Source: UBA2730 sp022793235
GTDB lineage: Bacteria > Bacillota_I > Bacilli_A > RF39 > UBA660
Assembly: GCA_949745755.1 (NCBI GenBank)
Contig: CATJZL010000063.1
Span: 1-40,061, forward strand
DNA length: 40,061 bases
Reading direction: 5' to 3'
The translations under genes were made by a program, and so were the position numbers. Below, piece after piece: positions 7,633 through 16,423 of this stretch; within the stretch, counting starts at the first letter, position 1; every line of letters starts with the position of its first letter. A model generated the notes under the pieces. That model made no database searches. It was not told where the DNA came from and saw only the letters and a program-made list of their open reading frames with translations.

Positions 7633-9795
7633 TTAATTTTCCTTTTCCTTCTTTTTTTCTTTTAATACATCACGTCGAGATAAATTTAATCTTCCTCGCT
7701 TATCATAACCCAATGATTTAACTAAAATTTCATCTCCTAATTTTACAACATCACTACACTTATCTACTCGCTTATCAGATAAATGAGAAATATGAACGAG
7801 TCCCTCACAACCAGGCCATAATTCAACAAAGCAACCAAATTCTTCTACCTTAACAACAATTCCAGTATAAATCTTATTATCCTCTACTTCTCTAGCTACA
7901 TCTTCTATCATTTTCTTGGTCCTTTCAATTATTTCTTTATCTGTATGGTAAATAATAACACGACCATCATCTTCCAAATCTACTTTAACTGCATGAATAT
8001 TATTGACATCTGAAACATTAGAACAATCACAAATAATTTTTGTAATCATATCTCCACCTTTACCAATAACATCTTTTATTTTTAATGGATTAATCATAAA
8101 CGTAGTCATCTTAGGAGCATATTTAGAAACTTCACTTCTTGGTTTACTAATTTCTTTAGAAATAACATCAAGTATTTCTAGTCTAGCTTTCTTAGCTTGA
8201 TATAAGGCTTCCCTTAAAATATTTTCATTGATACCACTTATTTTAATGTCCATTTGTAAAGCACAAATACCTGATTTTGTACCTGCAACTTTAAAGTCCA
8301 TATCTCCTAAGTGATCCTCCATACCTTGAATATCTGTTAAAATCGTATATTCCTTTTCATCTGGAGAAGTAATCAGTCCCATAGCAATACCTGCAACAGG
8401 AGCTTTTATTGGAACACCAGCAGCCATCAAAGACATACACCCTGCACAAATACTTGCCTGTGAACTAGAACCATTACTCTCAAGTATTTCAGATACAACA
8501 CGTATCGTATAAGGAAATTCCTCTTCAGAAGGAAGAATTTCTTTTAACGCCTTTTCTCCTAAAGCCCCATGCCCAATTTCACGTCTACCAGGAGCCCCAT
8601 AACGACCAGTCTCTCCAACACAAAACTGAGGAAAATTATAGTGAAGCATAAATCTTTTTTGATCTTCTATCTCCAAACCATCTAATATTTGATGTTCTCC
8701 TAAAGCCCCTAAAGTAGTAATAGATAAACTTTGTGTTTCACCTCTTGTAAATAAAGCTGAACCATGTGTTCTTGGTAAAAGATCAATCGCTGTAGACAAA
8801 GGACGAATCTCATCCATTCTCCTTCCATCTGCTCGAATATGTTCATTTACAACAATTTTTCTAAATTCACGATACTCTACATCAGAAAGTATCATCTTAA
8901 CTTTAGTAATAAATAATTTAAGCTCCTCTTCCTCATATAAATCTTCATATTTTTCTTGATAAGATTGAACAATATCTGTCTTTACTGAATCTACTGCCTC
9001 ATGCATAGCAAGTTTTTCTTTTATTCTAAGAGCTTCATTTAAACGATGAGCAGATAAAATATCGACCTCATTTCTAAGTGTTTCATCTATTTCAATATGC
9101 TCATACTCCATTTTTGAAACACCAATTTCTGAAACAATTGTCTGAATAAAAGAAATCAAATCACGAATAGCTTTATGTCCAATAAGAAGACCCTCAAGCA
9201 TAATCTCTTCACTCGCCTCATGTGCACTAGATTCCACCATATTAATTGCCTCATCTGTTCCTGCAACTGTTAAATCAATAAGAGAAAGTTCACTCTCTTC
9301 TTGTGTAGGATTAATAATATATTTTCCATCAATATAACCTACTTTAACACCTGCAACAGGACCAGCAAATGGAATTTTACTAATACTAGTTGCAATACTA
9401 GAACCAAGAAGAGCAGCAATTTCAGGAGAACAATCTTGATCTACACTTAAAACAGTATTAACAATTTGCACTTCATTTTTAAAATCTGATGGAAATAAAG
9501 GACGCATAGGTCGATCAATCATACGAGCAGCAAGAGTCGCATTTTCTGTAGGTCTTCCTTCTCTTTTTATAAAACCACCTGGTATTTTACCCACAGAATA
9601 CAACTTTTCTTGATAATTTACAGTTAATGGAAAAAAATCAGATAAAAGGTTCACATTGTCATTCAAAACAACTGCAGTTAAAACAACAGTATCACCAAAA
9701 CGCACCAAAACACTAGCAGTTGCCTGCTTAGCAAGCTCTCCATGTTCAATTATAATCTTTTTTCCATAAAAATCTTTTTCAAATACTTTTTTCAT
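7633..9795 (-). CDS. pnp: Polynucleotide phosphorylase
   Basis: A 3'-5' phosphorolytic exoribonuclease and RNA-degradosome component of the cytosol. The 720-residue protein shows the full order: first RNase PH domain (about 5-220), helical linker, second RNase PH domain (about 310-545) with TRGETQ and GRREIGHG, then KH (IKDVIGKGGD) and S1 (GCFVELWPGCEGLVHISHLS) domains. The length is normal. ATG 9795 is preferred over an upstream extension to 9834 because GGAG lies seven bases ahead and the sequence MKKVFEKDF fits the family start. It lies behind rpsO, as in many Firmicutes, but a strong terminator separates the two. Confidence 0.98.
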   Translation of the reverse strand: MKKVFEKDFYGKKIIIEHGELAKQATASVLVRFGDTVVLTAVVLNDNVNLLSDFFPLTVNYQEKLYSVGKIPGGFIKREGRPTENATLAARMIDRPMRPLFPSDFKNEVQIVNTVLSVDQDCSPEIAALLGSSIATSISKIPFAGPVAGVKVGYIDGKYIINPTQEESELSLIDLTVAGTDEAINMVESSAHEASEEIMLEGLLIGHKAIRDLISFIQTIVSEIGVSKMEYEHIEIDETLRNEVDILSAHRLNEALRIKEKLAMHEAVDSVKTDIVQSYQEKYEDLYEEEELKLFITKVKMILSDVEYREFRKIVVNEHIRADGRRMDEIRPLSTAIDLLPRTHGSALFTRGETQSLSITTLGALGEHQILDGLEIEDQKRFMLHYNFPQFCVGETGRYGAPGRREIGHGALGEKALKEILPSEEEFPYTIRVVSEILESNGSSSQASICAGCMSLMAAGVPIKAPVAGIAMGLITSPDEKEYTILTDIQGMEDHLGDMDFKVAGTKSGICALQMDIKISGINENILREALYQAKKARLEILDVISKEISKPRSEVSKYAPKMTTFMINPLKIKDVIGKGGDMITKIICDCSNVSDVNNIHAVKVDLEDDGRVIIYHTDKEIIERTKKMIEDVAREVEDNKIYTGIVVKVEEFGCFVELWPGCEGLVHISHLSDKRVDKCSDVVKLGDEILVKSLGYDKRGRLNLSRRDVLKEKKKEKEN

Positions 9796-9852
9796 ATTCA
9801 CTCCTAATAACATTTCATATCTATTGTATACCATTTTACTTCATTTTTCCAT

Positions 9853-9900
9853 AAAAAAACACTACTTATAAAAAGATAATTTTTTACTTTGTAGTGTTTT
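9853..9900 (-). terminator. Terminator between rpsO and pnp
   Basis: Ten-base arms AAAACACTAC (9900-9891) and GTAGTGTTTT (9865-9856) enclose an AT-rich loop that can pair internally, with a T7 tail on the minus strand. It ends rpsO transcription ten bases after the stop. Confidence 0.8.
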
Positions 9901-9910
9901 AAATTATAAA

Positions 9911-10180
9911 TTATTTTCTAAGTCCTAATTTTTGAATTAACTCACGATATCTTACAACATCCTTTTTAGCAAGATATTGTAATAAATTACGACGCTTTCC
10001 AACTTTTTTAAGAAGACCACGATTTGAATGATAATCATGTTTATGTACTTTTAAATGCTCTGTTAAATCATTAATTTCCTTTGTTAAAATAGCAATTTGT
10101 ACTTCACATGAACCAGTATCTTTCTCGTCTCTTTGATATTCTTTTACAAGTTTTTCTTTTTCTTCTTTTGTTAAAGCCAT
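9911..10180 (-). CDS. rpsO: 30S ribosomal protein S15
   Basis: The primary rRNA-binding protein S15 of the small-subunit platform, 89 residues, the standard length. Family signatures include TGSCEVQIAILT, the HKHDYHSNRGLL loop that contacts the 16S three-way junction, and the KRRNLLQYL helix. ATG 10180 is chosen over ATG 10186 because AGGAAGG is one base from the latter and seven from the former. It is preceded by a structured leader of about 75 bases and a good promoter, and followed by a terminator. Confidence 0.98.
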   Translation of the reverse strand: MALTKEEKEKLVKEYQRDEKDTGSCEVQIAILTKEINDLTEHLKVHKHDYHSNRGLLKKVGKRRNLLQYLAKKDVVRYRELIQKLGLRK

Positions 10181-10186
10181 ATTCAT

Positions 10187-10257
10187 ACCTTCCTTTCTTT
10201 TATCTTAGCTGACACCTAGTAATAGGTCGGAAATTCCTAATACTAAGAATCAGTTGC
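10187..10257 (-). promoter_or_regulatory. Structured rpsO leader, candidate S15 autoregulatory element
   Basis: On the minus strand, CTTAG (about 10246) can pair with CTAAG (about 10203), while CTGA just upstream can pair with the crossing TCAG. Inside, TATTAGG can pair with CCTATTA, or ACCTA can fold with TAGGT. These last two hairpins share ACCTA, so they exclude each other. Alternative, pseudoknot-capable folding right before the ribosome site is what S15 feedback leaders show. The class is inferred by position. Confidence 0.6.
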
Positions 10258-10263
10258 ATCTAT

Positions 10264-10292
10264 ACTATACTAAAAAAAAGATATTTTGGCAA
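10264..10292 (-). promoter_or_regulatory. rpsO promoter
   Basis: TTGCCA (10292-10287), a 17-base spacer, TATAGT (10269-10264). The predicted start near 10257 puts the structured leader entirely in the transcript. Confidence 0.75.
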
Positions 10293-10315
10293 GAGCTTAA
10301 AAAAATATATTAAAA

Positions 10316-11206
10316 TTAAGATGTTTTAATGAAGGTTTTACTTTTTACTTTTTTATATTCCCTGTGAAGACAAGAAACACACTCTCTATATTTATAAAGA
10401 CCATCATCACTTTGTATCCAGTCACTATAATTATGATGTAGTATAGAACATAGAGCACGAGGTTGTACCTCAGAAGTACGATTTTTGTCAATATTTACAT
10501 CACCAACCTGAATATACTGATGAATTGTCACATTCTTACTTAAAATTTTGCTTAAAACCAAATTGGCTTTAAGATGACTAAATATGTTTTTAAAATTCGA
10601 AAGACAAAAACGTCTGTTAATCGAAACTGGCAATTGTGATTCATTCTTTTTAGAATCTTTACTACTTAAAAAATCTGATAATTTAGAAAAAACATCAATT
10701 AAACAAGAATGATCTAAAACAAATTCACCTATATCAAGATACTGCTTAATAAAATTTGTAATAGCATTTTTAAGATATGGTTGTTGATCAAGATTATTAT
10801 ATATATTTATCAGAGTCATATTATTATTCTTATAATCCTTTATTAATTTTTTAAAAAATAAAATATAATATCTTTCAAGAATCAACTTCTGAAAATTTTC
10901 ATCACCTGATAATTCAAAAAGTTTATCAAAATGAATACTTGTATAAATAGAATCAAAATTATCCTCTATATCCCAACGCTCTGTACTATGAATTAAATCC
11001 AGAAAAGAGAATAATTCATGTTCTGCTAGAAGGATTTCAAACTTTGTAAGATTATGAAAAAATTCTTCTTCAAAATCACTCCACTCTAAGAACTTTAATG
11101 TTATTCCATTATAACTGTACTCCATCCTCTTATTTTCATTATATTTACTCACCATGTTTTCTAATAATATCTCATAATCTGATACATCAATTTTGTAAAT
11201 ACTCAA
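10316..11206 (-). CDS. Unknown protein with C-terminal Cys/His cluster
   Basis: Up to 296 residues, mostly helical and acidic in the first two thirds, with no signal or membrane segment. The last 40 residues contain C-x3-H-H-x-Y-x2-W and then R-x-C-x2-C, spaced like a small zinc-binding knuckle. A similar H-Y-x-x-W...C-x-x-C pattern occurs repeatedly in Firmicutes surface proteins. There is no ATG or GTG near the 5' end: the open frame runs back to a stop at 11276-11278, the only standard start is TTG 11206, and no convincing ribosome site precedes it. It follows the ABC module on the same strand, about 100 bases away. It may be a decayed or atypically started gene. Confidence 0.55.
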   Translation of the reverse strand: MSIYKIDVSDYEILLENMVSKYNENKRMEYSYNGITLKFLEWSDFEEEFFHNLTKFEILLAEHELFSFLDLIHSTERWDIEDNFDSIYTSIHFDKLFELSGDENFQKLILERYYILFFKKLIKDYKNNNMTLINIYNNLDQQPYLKNAITNFIKQYLDIGEFVLDHSCLIDVFSKLSDFLSSKDSKKNESQLPVSINRRFCLSNFKNIFSHLKANLVLSKILSKNVTIHQYIQVGDVNIDKNRTSEVQPRALCSILHHNYSDWIQSDDGLYKYRECVSCLHREYKKVKSKTFIKTS

Positions 11207-11305
11207 CTCACTTAAAATTTTCTTAAAATATTCAACCTTATTTAAATTATATATTCGTATATTTGAACTTATAGCTTACATGATCAAAAAATATCCTTTA
11301 AGAAC

Positions 11306-11938
11306 TTACTGTTCCATAACCTTTCCATCATTTATTCTATATAAAACATCACATAGTTCATTAATATCTTCTTTTATATGTGTAACAATAAGAATCAATT
11401 TACCCTTTTTCTTCTCTTCTAATAATAATTTCCTAATTTCATCAACTGTACTATCTTCCACCCCATTAAAAGGCTCATCTAATAAAATGAAATCAGGATC
11501 TTCCATTAAAACCTGTGCTATACCTAATTTTTGTTTCATTCCTAAAGAATATTTTCCATATTTTTTATTCATTTCATTTTTTAAATGAACTTTATCTAAT
11601 ATATCAAGTATCTCCCTCTTCCCTATTTTATTTTGAATAGAAGCAAGTAACTCCAAATTTTCATACCCCGTTAAATCAGGCAAAAAATTAGGCTTTTCAA
11701 TTAAAGCTCGAGTATTAAGAGGAAATTCATTTTTGTCTATATAATTATTTCCATCTAACAAAACTTCCCCACTAGTAGGATAATAAAAACCACAAATAAT
11801 TTTCAATAAAACACTTTTCCCACTCCCATTACGACCAACAAGACCATAAATTTTACCACTTTCTAAAGTTAAACTCACATCATCTAAAACTTTTATCTCT
11901 TTAAATTTTTTCGTCAAATTTTTAATTTCTAATTTCAT
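11306..11938 (-). CDS. ABC transporter ATP-binding protein
   Basis: Energises the two permeases encoded just upstream. The 210-residue single nucleotide-binding domain is complete: Walker A GRNGSGKS (about 36-43), signature YSLGMKQ, Walker B FILLDEP, and the switch His in VTHIKED. It resembles ATPases of small bacteriocin/peptide or drug exporters of the ABC-2 type. AGGAGGAG precedes ATG 11938. It is last in the module secreted protein, permease, permease, ATPase. The direction (export of the secreted protein, immunity, or sensing) is not determined by the sequence. Confidence 0.92.
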   Translation of the reverse strand: MKLEIKNLTKKFKEIKVLDDVSLTLESGKIYGLVGRNGSGKSVLLKIICGFYYPTSGEVLLDGNNYIDKNEFPLNTRALIEKPNFLPDLTGYENLELLASIQNKIGKREILDILDKVHLKNEMNKKYGKYSLGMKQKLGIAQVLMEDPDFILLDEPFNGVEDSTVDEIRKLLLEEKKKGKLILIVTHIKEDINELCDVLYRINDGKVMEQ

Positions 11939-11947
11939 AAACTCCTC

Positions 11948-12637
11948 CTAAACCTTTTCTAATATTTTTCTACTTCTATATTGAAATAAAAGAAATAAAA
12001 GATAAAAAAATATACAAATAAATAAAGACAAAAATAAAACAACCTGTAACTGCAAATTATATATATCCTTAGGTACAATTATAAGCACAACCATCCCATA
12101 AAGAACATAAAAAATAAAATTAATCTTTTTATTAAGAATACCTATTAAATGTAAAATAACAAATAAATATTGTAAAAATAGAATATAAATAAAGTCTTTT
12201 ATTATGAGTAAAAGAATATTCATATCAAACAAATAATCTTTTTTGAATAAAATAAGAAATATAATTAAAGGTATATAAGATAAAATCTTAATAAAAAACA
12301 TAGATAAAATAAAAATTAAATTTTTCTTACAAACCCACTTACAAGGATGCATTCTTATAAAGATATTATCTAGCTGATAATGAATATCTTTAATATAAAT
12401 ATCAATAATTAAGAATAAAAAAACAGTAATATTAAAAAGAAAGGCAAAAAGCTCCATTATACTAGAATGGTTTATATCTAAATTTGTTCCCATACTCATA
12501 TTTATAAGCTCTATACAACTGATCTTTAAATTAATATGAGGAAGAAGAAATAGAATAGGAATAATAAACAATAGAATAAGTATACTCCCTCTTTTTCTTA
12601 ATAGATACAAAATATCATTTATAAATAAATATTTCAT
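11948..12637 (-). CDS. ABC-2 type permease subunit (predicted)
   Basis: A very hydrophobic 229-residue protein with about six transmembrane segments, short loops and no soluble domain. ATG 12637 overlaps the upstream permease stop in ATGA, and the ATPase starts nine bases after its stop, so the three are co-translated. Sequence similarity is too low to name a family; the role is assigned from topology and operon position. The paired unlike permeases would form a heterodimer around an ATPase dimer. Confidence 0.7.
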   Translation of the reverse strand: MKYLFINDILYLLRKRGSILILLFIIPILFLLPHINLKISCIELINMSMGTNLDINHSSIMELFAFLFNITVFLFLIIDIYIKDIHYQLDNIFIRMHPCKWVCKKNLIFILSMFFIKILSYIPLIIFLILFKKDYLFDMNILLLIIKDFIYILFLQYLFVILHLIGILNKKINFIFYVLYGMVVLIIVPKDIYNLQLQVVLFLSLFICIFFYLLFLLFQYRSRKILEKV

Positions 12638-13383
12638 AATATAATAATCTTCCCTTTTTTAATAATAAATGTATAAAATCCATAAAATAAGAGCTCCAAG
12701 ACAAAAAGAAGTAAAGCAGTTGAAGCAATTTCTGTTAGAAAAGAAGAATAAGAAATACCCATAAAGTGATGCCAAGGAATAAGAGTTGGATAATTAAAGA
12801 TAGAATCATAGAAAGGTATAGCAGTAAAACCTACTAAAAATAAAGTATTGAATAATAATGTAATCTTGCCTCCAAAATAAAGATAGGAAAGAGCAGAAAA
12901 ACTGGTAATAAATATAGCTAAAACGATATATTTTATAACATAATATAAAACATATATTAAATTGTTAATTACATAATTTTGATAAGAATGTATCTCTATA
13001 TGACCAGCTTTAAAAAGAAATAAAAGTGCAAAGAAAAGAATAAAGAACAATAAAAAGAAATATAAGTTTAAAAAAATTGTATTTTTTAACATCGTTTTTA
13101 CATAATTTTTTTTATTATCTAATCTCATAATATAATGACTAAAATTCTTATTAAAAGTTGTACAAGTATTAAATGTATTGATAAATAACAAAATAAACAT
13201 AAATATATTAAATAAACCAAATTGTAAGGGTATCAAAATAGAATCCAAGAAGTTATAAGAAGAAACCCCAAGTACCACACTACCATAAAGGGCTAATATA
13301 ATAATTAGAATAAAAATAACTTTAAATTTCTCTGTAGAAATCATATAATTTAAAACATCCATTTTATGACATTTGACTTTCAT
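12634..13383 (-). CDS. ABC-2 type permease subunit (predicted)
   Basis: About 249 residues with six predicted transmembrane segments. The start is uncertain. GGAGG inside the upstream gene lies 12 bases before ATG 13383 and six before a TTG at 13389, while ATG 13362 falls one base after the upstream stop and would suit reinitiation (MDVLNYM). The frame overlaps the upstream permease by up to 20 bases and ends in an ATGA overlap with the next permease. Annotated as a permease from topology and from its place between another hydrophobic subunit and an ATPase. Confidence 0.7.
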   Translation of the reverse strand: MKVKCHKMDVLNYMISTEKFKVIFILIIILALYGSVVLGVSSYNFLDSILIPLQFGLFNIFMFILLFINTFNTCTTFNKNFSHYIMRLDNKKNYVKTMLKNTIFLNLYFFLLFFILFFALLFLFKAGHIEIHSYQNYVINNLIYVLYYVIKYIVLAIFITSFSALSYLYFGGKITLLFNTLFLVGFTAIPFYDSIFNYPTLIPWHHFMGISYSSFLTEIASTALLLFVLELLFYGFYTFIIKKGKIIIL

Positions 13384-14305
13384 GTGCAACAATAACCTCC
13401 TCTTTATTTTTATATACTTTAATAATGAACAAGGAGGAAAGTAAAGCAAGAATAAAAGATATAAGTATATAATAAAAGGCAGATTCTTGTATATCAAAAA
13501 ACCAATATCCTGATATATTAAAGTAATCAGTTAACTCTTTTATACCTAATATTTTATTAATAAACACGACATAAACAATTAAATATACAAATAAATAAAC
13601 CAAAAGATAATAAACAAATCCCATAACAATGGCCACTATTTTATTTTTATTTTTTTTACAAACATATAAACCTATATTACAATATAAAATATTAAGAAGA
13701 AATTGAATAATACATAAAATACCACCATATAGTATAAAATGAGAATATTTAAAAGACTCATAAACAGATCTCCCTTTTACCTCATCTAATACATGAAAAT
13801 TAAATCTTGTAATAAAAATAGAAAATATAAAAACAAGAAGCAAAGTAACTGGTATCAATAAAGATACTTTTAAAATAACTTTAGAAAGTGTTTTTAAATA
13901 ATCCTTATAAGTCATACGTTGTAATTTATATTTAAACATTCCGCTTGTAAAATCACTATGTACTGTTCCAATAAAAGCTATCAAAATAAGTAAAGGCGAA
14001 AAAAGTTGTAATAAACTAAACTTTGTATTCTCTACAATTTCACAGGTCAAAGTTATAGCATCTATTTCTTGATACCTTTTTTTTGGCTCATCACGTATTA
14101 AGAATTTTTTTACATCTTCCTTGTCCCTAAAATGTCTACAAACTTTATGATCCATATTTCCTTTTTCATAACAGACATCCTTAACTTCATAATAAAATTG
14201 TATATAAGAAAAATGTTCAACAAAATATTGATAAAAAGAATAGCCTATTAGAACAAATAGAATCAAAAAAGTGAAAATAATAAATTTATTTTGTTTTATC
14301 TTCAT
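13364..14305 (-). CDS. ABC-2 type permease with a large extracytoplasmic loop (predicted)
   Basis: The 313-residue protein has one N-terminal transmembrane helix, then an outside segment of about 75 residues containing three cysteines and many charged residues, then about five more helices. That layout is typical of ABC-2 membrane proteins of the NatB/bacteriocin-export type. GGAGG lies four to five bases before ATG 14305; the in-frame TTG 12 bases earlier is not used. It follows the secreted-protein gene by 41 bases and overlaps the next permease. The outer loop is a candidate contact for the secreted protein, which is inference. Confidence 0.72.
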   Translation of the reverse strand: MKIKQNKFIIFTFLILFVLIGYSFYQYFVEHFSYIQFYYEVKDVCYEKGNMDHKVCRHFRDKEDVKKFLIRDEPKKRYQEIDAITLTCEIVENTKFSLLQLFSPLLILIAFIGTVHSDFTSGMFKYKLQRMTYKDYLKTLSKVILKVSLLIPVTLLLVFIFSIFITRFNFHVLDEVKGRSVYESFKYSHFILYGGILCIIQFLLNILYCNIGLYVCKKNKNKIVAIVMGFVYYLLVYLFVYLIVYVVFINKILGIKELTDYFNISGYWFFDIQESAFYYILISFILALLSSLFIIKVYKNKEEVIVAHESQMS

Positions 14306-14346
14306 TTTTACCTCCAAAATATCGACAGAAGCAATATTTATGCTAT

Positions 14347-14760
14347 CTAATTAGCGTTGTATCTCCAAGAACCCCAAAAACTTGCTGTAGTTGGTAAAAA
14401 TTTGTTAGATTTTAAATATAATCTCCAACTACCTGGATTTGCAGTATCTCCTCCATTAAAATTAACATAAGCATTTTTTACTGTCTCAGTCCAATTTGAT
14501 GAAGAATTTTCATTCCAAGTAGCATGCGCCTTAGCCAAAATTACACGTCCATCGCCACTGATATTATCTATACAGTCCTGTTTTTTTACTGATTGTACAG
14601 TCCAAGTATCCTTTTCATAATTGCCACTTATCCAACTACCTTCAAAAACAGGTATAGTAACGTCCATAATACTAATCTCAGCTTTTGCATGTGCATTTAC
14701 TGTTCCTAAAAGAAAAGCCACTATAAAAATTGTCAAAGTTATTTTTAAATATTTTTTCAT
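14347..14760 (-). CDS. Small secreted protein of the ABC module
   Basis: A 137-residue precursor with a clear signal peptide: basic MKKYLK, hydrophobic core, cleavage likely after AHA near residue 24. The mature part, about 110 residues, has one cysteine and is rich in Trp, Asn, Ser and Gly. It includes SGDGRVILAKAHATW and ends in FWGSWRYNAN. This loosely resembles small secreted Firmicutes proteins such as DUF2712 or lactococcin-972-type peptides, but not enough to assign. GAGGAG lies ten bases before ATG 14760 and four before ATG 14766; either may be used. It is first in the operon ahead of two permeases and an ATPase, the layout of a bacteriocin/peptide locus. Confidence 0.7.
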   Translation of the reverse strand: MKKYLKITLTIFIVAFLLGTVNAHAKAEISIMDVTIPVFEGSWISGNYEKDTWTVQSVKKQDCIDNISGDGRVILAKAHATWNENSSSNWTETVKNAYVNFNGGDTANPGSWRLYLKSNKFLPTTASFWGSWRYNAN

Positions 14761-14995
14761 ATACATTTATCTCCTCATACACAATTGCTTCTATCATGTC
14801 AACCGTATCACCTTTTTCTACAAATTACAACGAATATGCTTTTATATCCTTATTTTGTATTCTTCAATACTTTTTCTGTATTTTTAATTCCTTATTAATA
14901 ATTAAAACACTGTCTATATCCCAAAACCTACATAATTGTAACAATAAAATAGTATACAAATTTACCCAATCAATAAATTCTATCAATATAAAAAA

Positions 14996-15022
14996 TTGAC
15001 ATTATTCTTAATTCGGTATAAT
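14996..15022 (+). promoter_or_regulatory. Promoter of the HTH-SDR fusion gene
   Basis: TTGACA at 14996-15001 and TATAAT at 15017-15022 with only 15 bases between. TAATAT at 15019-15024 would give 17. The ATG follows at 15041 behind GGTGAT. The AT-rich bases 14767-14995 between the divergent genes show no ORF that looks real. Confidence 0.6.
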
Positions 15023-15040
15023 ATAAAATTGGTGATTAAA

Positions 15041-16423
15041 ATGGAATATCTAACTGTAAAACAAGTAGCAAAATTATGGAATATCAGCGAAAGACGCATA
15101 ATTAATCTAATAAAAGAGAACCGCATTCCTGGAGCTTTCAAAAATGGCATGTGCTGGAATATACCAAAAAATACTCATAAACCAGTAGATAAAAGAGATT
15201 CTCTACTCCGCATGATAGAAGATAAAAAAATAGTAGTAATAGCAGGCATTAACTCGGACATAGGAATTGAACTTTCAAAAATATTAATAAAGGCAGGATA
15301 TCGTATTATAGGTATATATCAACAAGGAAGTAAAATTTCAAATGAATTACAAAAAGAAGATATCCTATTAAAAGAAGTAGACTATTTTGATAGAGAATTT
15401 TTATTAAAAACAACTAAAGAAATTAAAGAAGATATTTTTGGTTTTGTCTTTATGGAGATTTATTTTCACCTAGAAGACACTTTCAATTTTGATTATGAAC
15501 AATTTGAAAAAAGTTATCAAGTAAACGTATTTGCAGCAAATCTTTTAACAAGAGAACTCGTAAAAAAAATGAATTATAACTCAAGTATTGTAATTGTAAA
15601 TAGTATTGAAGCCTATCGTGGTTCATTTGGAGCATCAGCCTATGCATCATCCCAAGCAGCTAAAGTAAACCTAGTCCAAACATTTGCCAATATTTTTACA
15701 GAAATGTATGGAATTCGTATTAATTCAGTTATGGCTGGTTGGATTGGTGGCGTAATGGAAAACGATAACACATTTAATAAAGCAAAAGATTCCATCCCCA
15801 TGAAAAGACTTGGGCACCCAGAAGAAATAGCAGATGATATCTTTCTCATGTTAACAAGACACAAATACACAAATGGCAGTTCTCTCATTTCAGACGGAGG
15901 ATATTTATCAATGGATAGTCAATCTAGAACAGAAGATTTAGATTCAGGTAAATTTTATAAAATTCTAGATAAATACTTTAGTGAAACAAAAAAGAACTCA
16001 AAAATGTGGATTATTTCTACTATGATGGAAAATGAATGGAATGAAGACCCATCAGAAAGAAAATTTATTGAAAGCAATTTTGACGCCGCAGAAAGAGGCG
16101 TAAAAATAAAAAGAATATTCATATTTGACAAAGAAAAAGCACCACTATACAAAGAAAACAGCTATATAAAACGTTATCTAAAATCAAACAAAATAACAAC
16201 AAATTTTGTAGACTTAAAAGAAGTAAAAGAAAAAAAGCCTGACCTTTTAAATATCATCAATAATGGATGGATAGGAATCGATGAATATGCACTTCTAGTA
16301 GATTTACCAAGTGATGGAACTTCTAGAGGTTATGTCACAATGAACAAATTAGAAATACAAAAAGCAAAAAAATGTTTTGAAGAATTAGAACAAATGGAAA
16401 TGCCTCTAAAAAATATTTTCTAA
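15041..16423 (+). CDS. Fusion: excisionase-type HTH + short-chain dehydrogenase-like domain + C-terminal domain
   Basis: The 460-residue protein has three parts. Residues 1-45 are an excisionase/MerR-type helix-turn-helix (YLTVKQVAKLWNISERR, then GMCWNIP). Residues about 60-292 are an SDR Rossmann domain with AGINSDIG at the nucleotide loop, N162, S188, Y201 and a final SLISDGGY. The catalytic YxxxK reads Y201-A-S-S-Q205, so the essential Lys is Gln, and dehydrogenase activity is doubtful. Residues about 320-460 hold a domain with WNEDPSERKF and AAERGVKIKRIFIF, resembling the PLD-like/effector regions of some signalling proteins. ATG 15041 follows GGTGAT. It is monocistronic with its own promoter, converging on mutY with a 4-base overlap. 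Likely an NAD(P)- or ligand-sensing DNA-binding regulator; the target is unknown. Confidence 0.85.
   Translation: MEYLTVKQVAKLWNISERRIINLIKENRIPGAFKNGMCWNIPKNTHKPVDKRDSLLRMIEDKKIVVIAGINSDIGIELSKILIKAGYRIIGIYQQGSKISNELQKEDILLKEVDYFDREFLLKTTKEIKEDIFGFVFMEIYFHLEDTFNFDYEQFEKSYQVNVFAANLLTRELVKKMNYNSSIVIVNSIEAYRGSFGASAYASSQAAKVNLVQTFANIFTEMYGIRINSVMAGWIGGVMENDNTFNKAKDSIPMKRLGHPEEIADDIFLMLTRHKYTNGSSLISDGGYLSMDSQSRTEDLDSGKFYKILDKYFSETKKNSKMWIISTMMENEWNEDPSERKFIESNFDAAERGVKIKRIFIFDKEKAPLYKENSYIKRYLKSNKITTNFVDLKEVKEKKPDLLNIINNGWIGIDEYALLVDLPSDGTSRGYVTMNKLEIQKAKKCFEELEQMEMPLKNIF

Noticed and set aside
14780..14810. TTGACA - 17 - TATGAG on the minus strand before the secreted-protein gene
   Set aside because: The -10 abuts the GAGGAG ribosome site, so a transcript from it would lack the site; the true promoter was not found.
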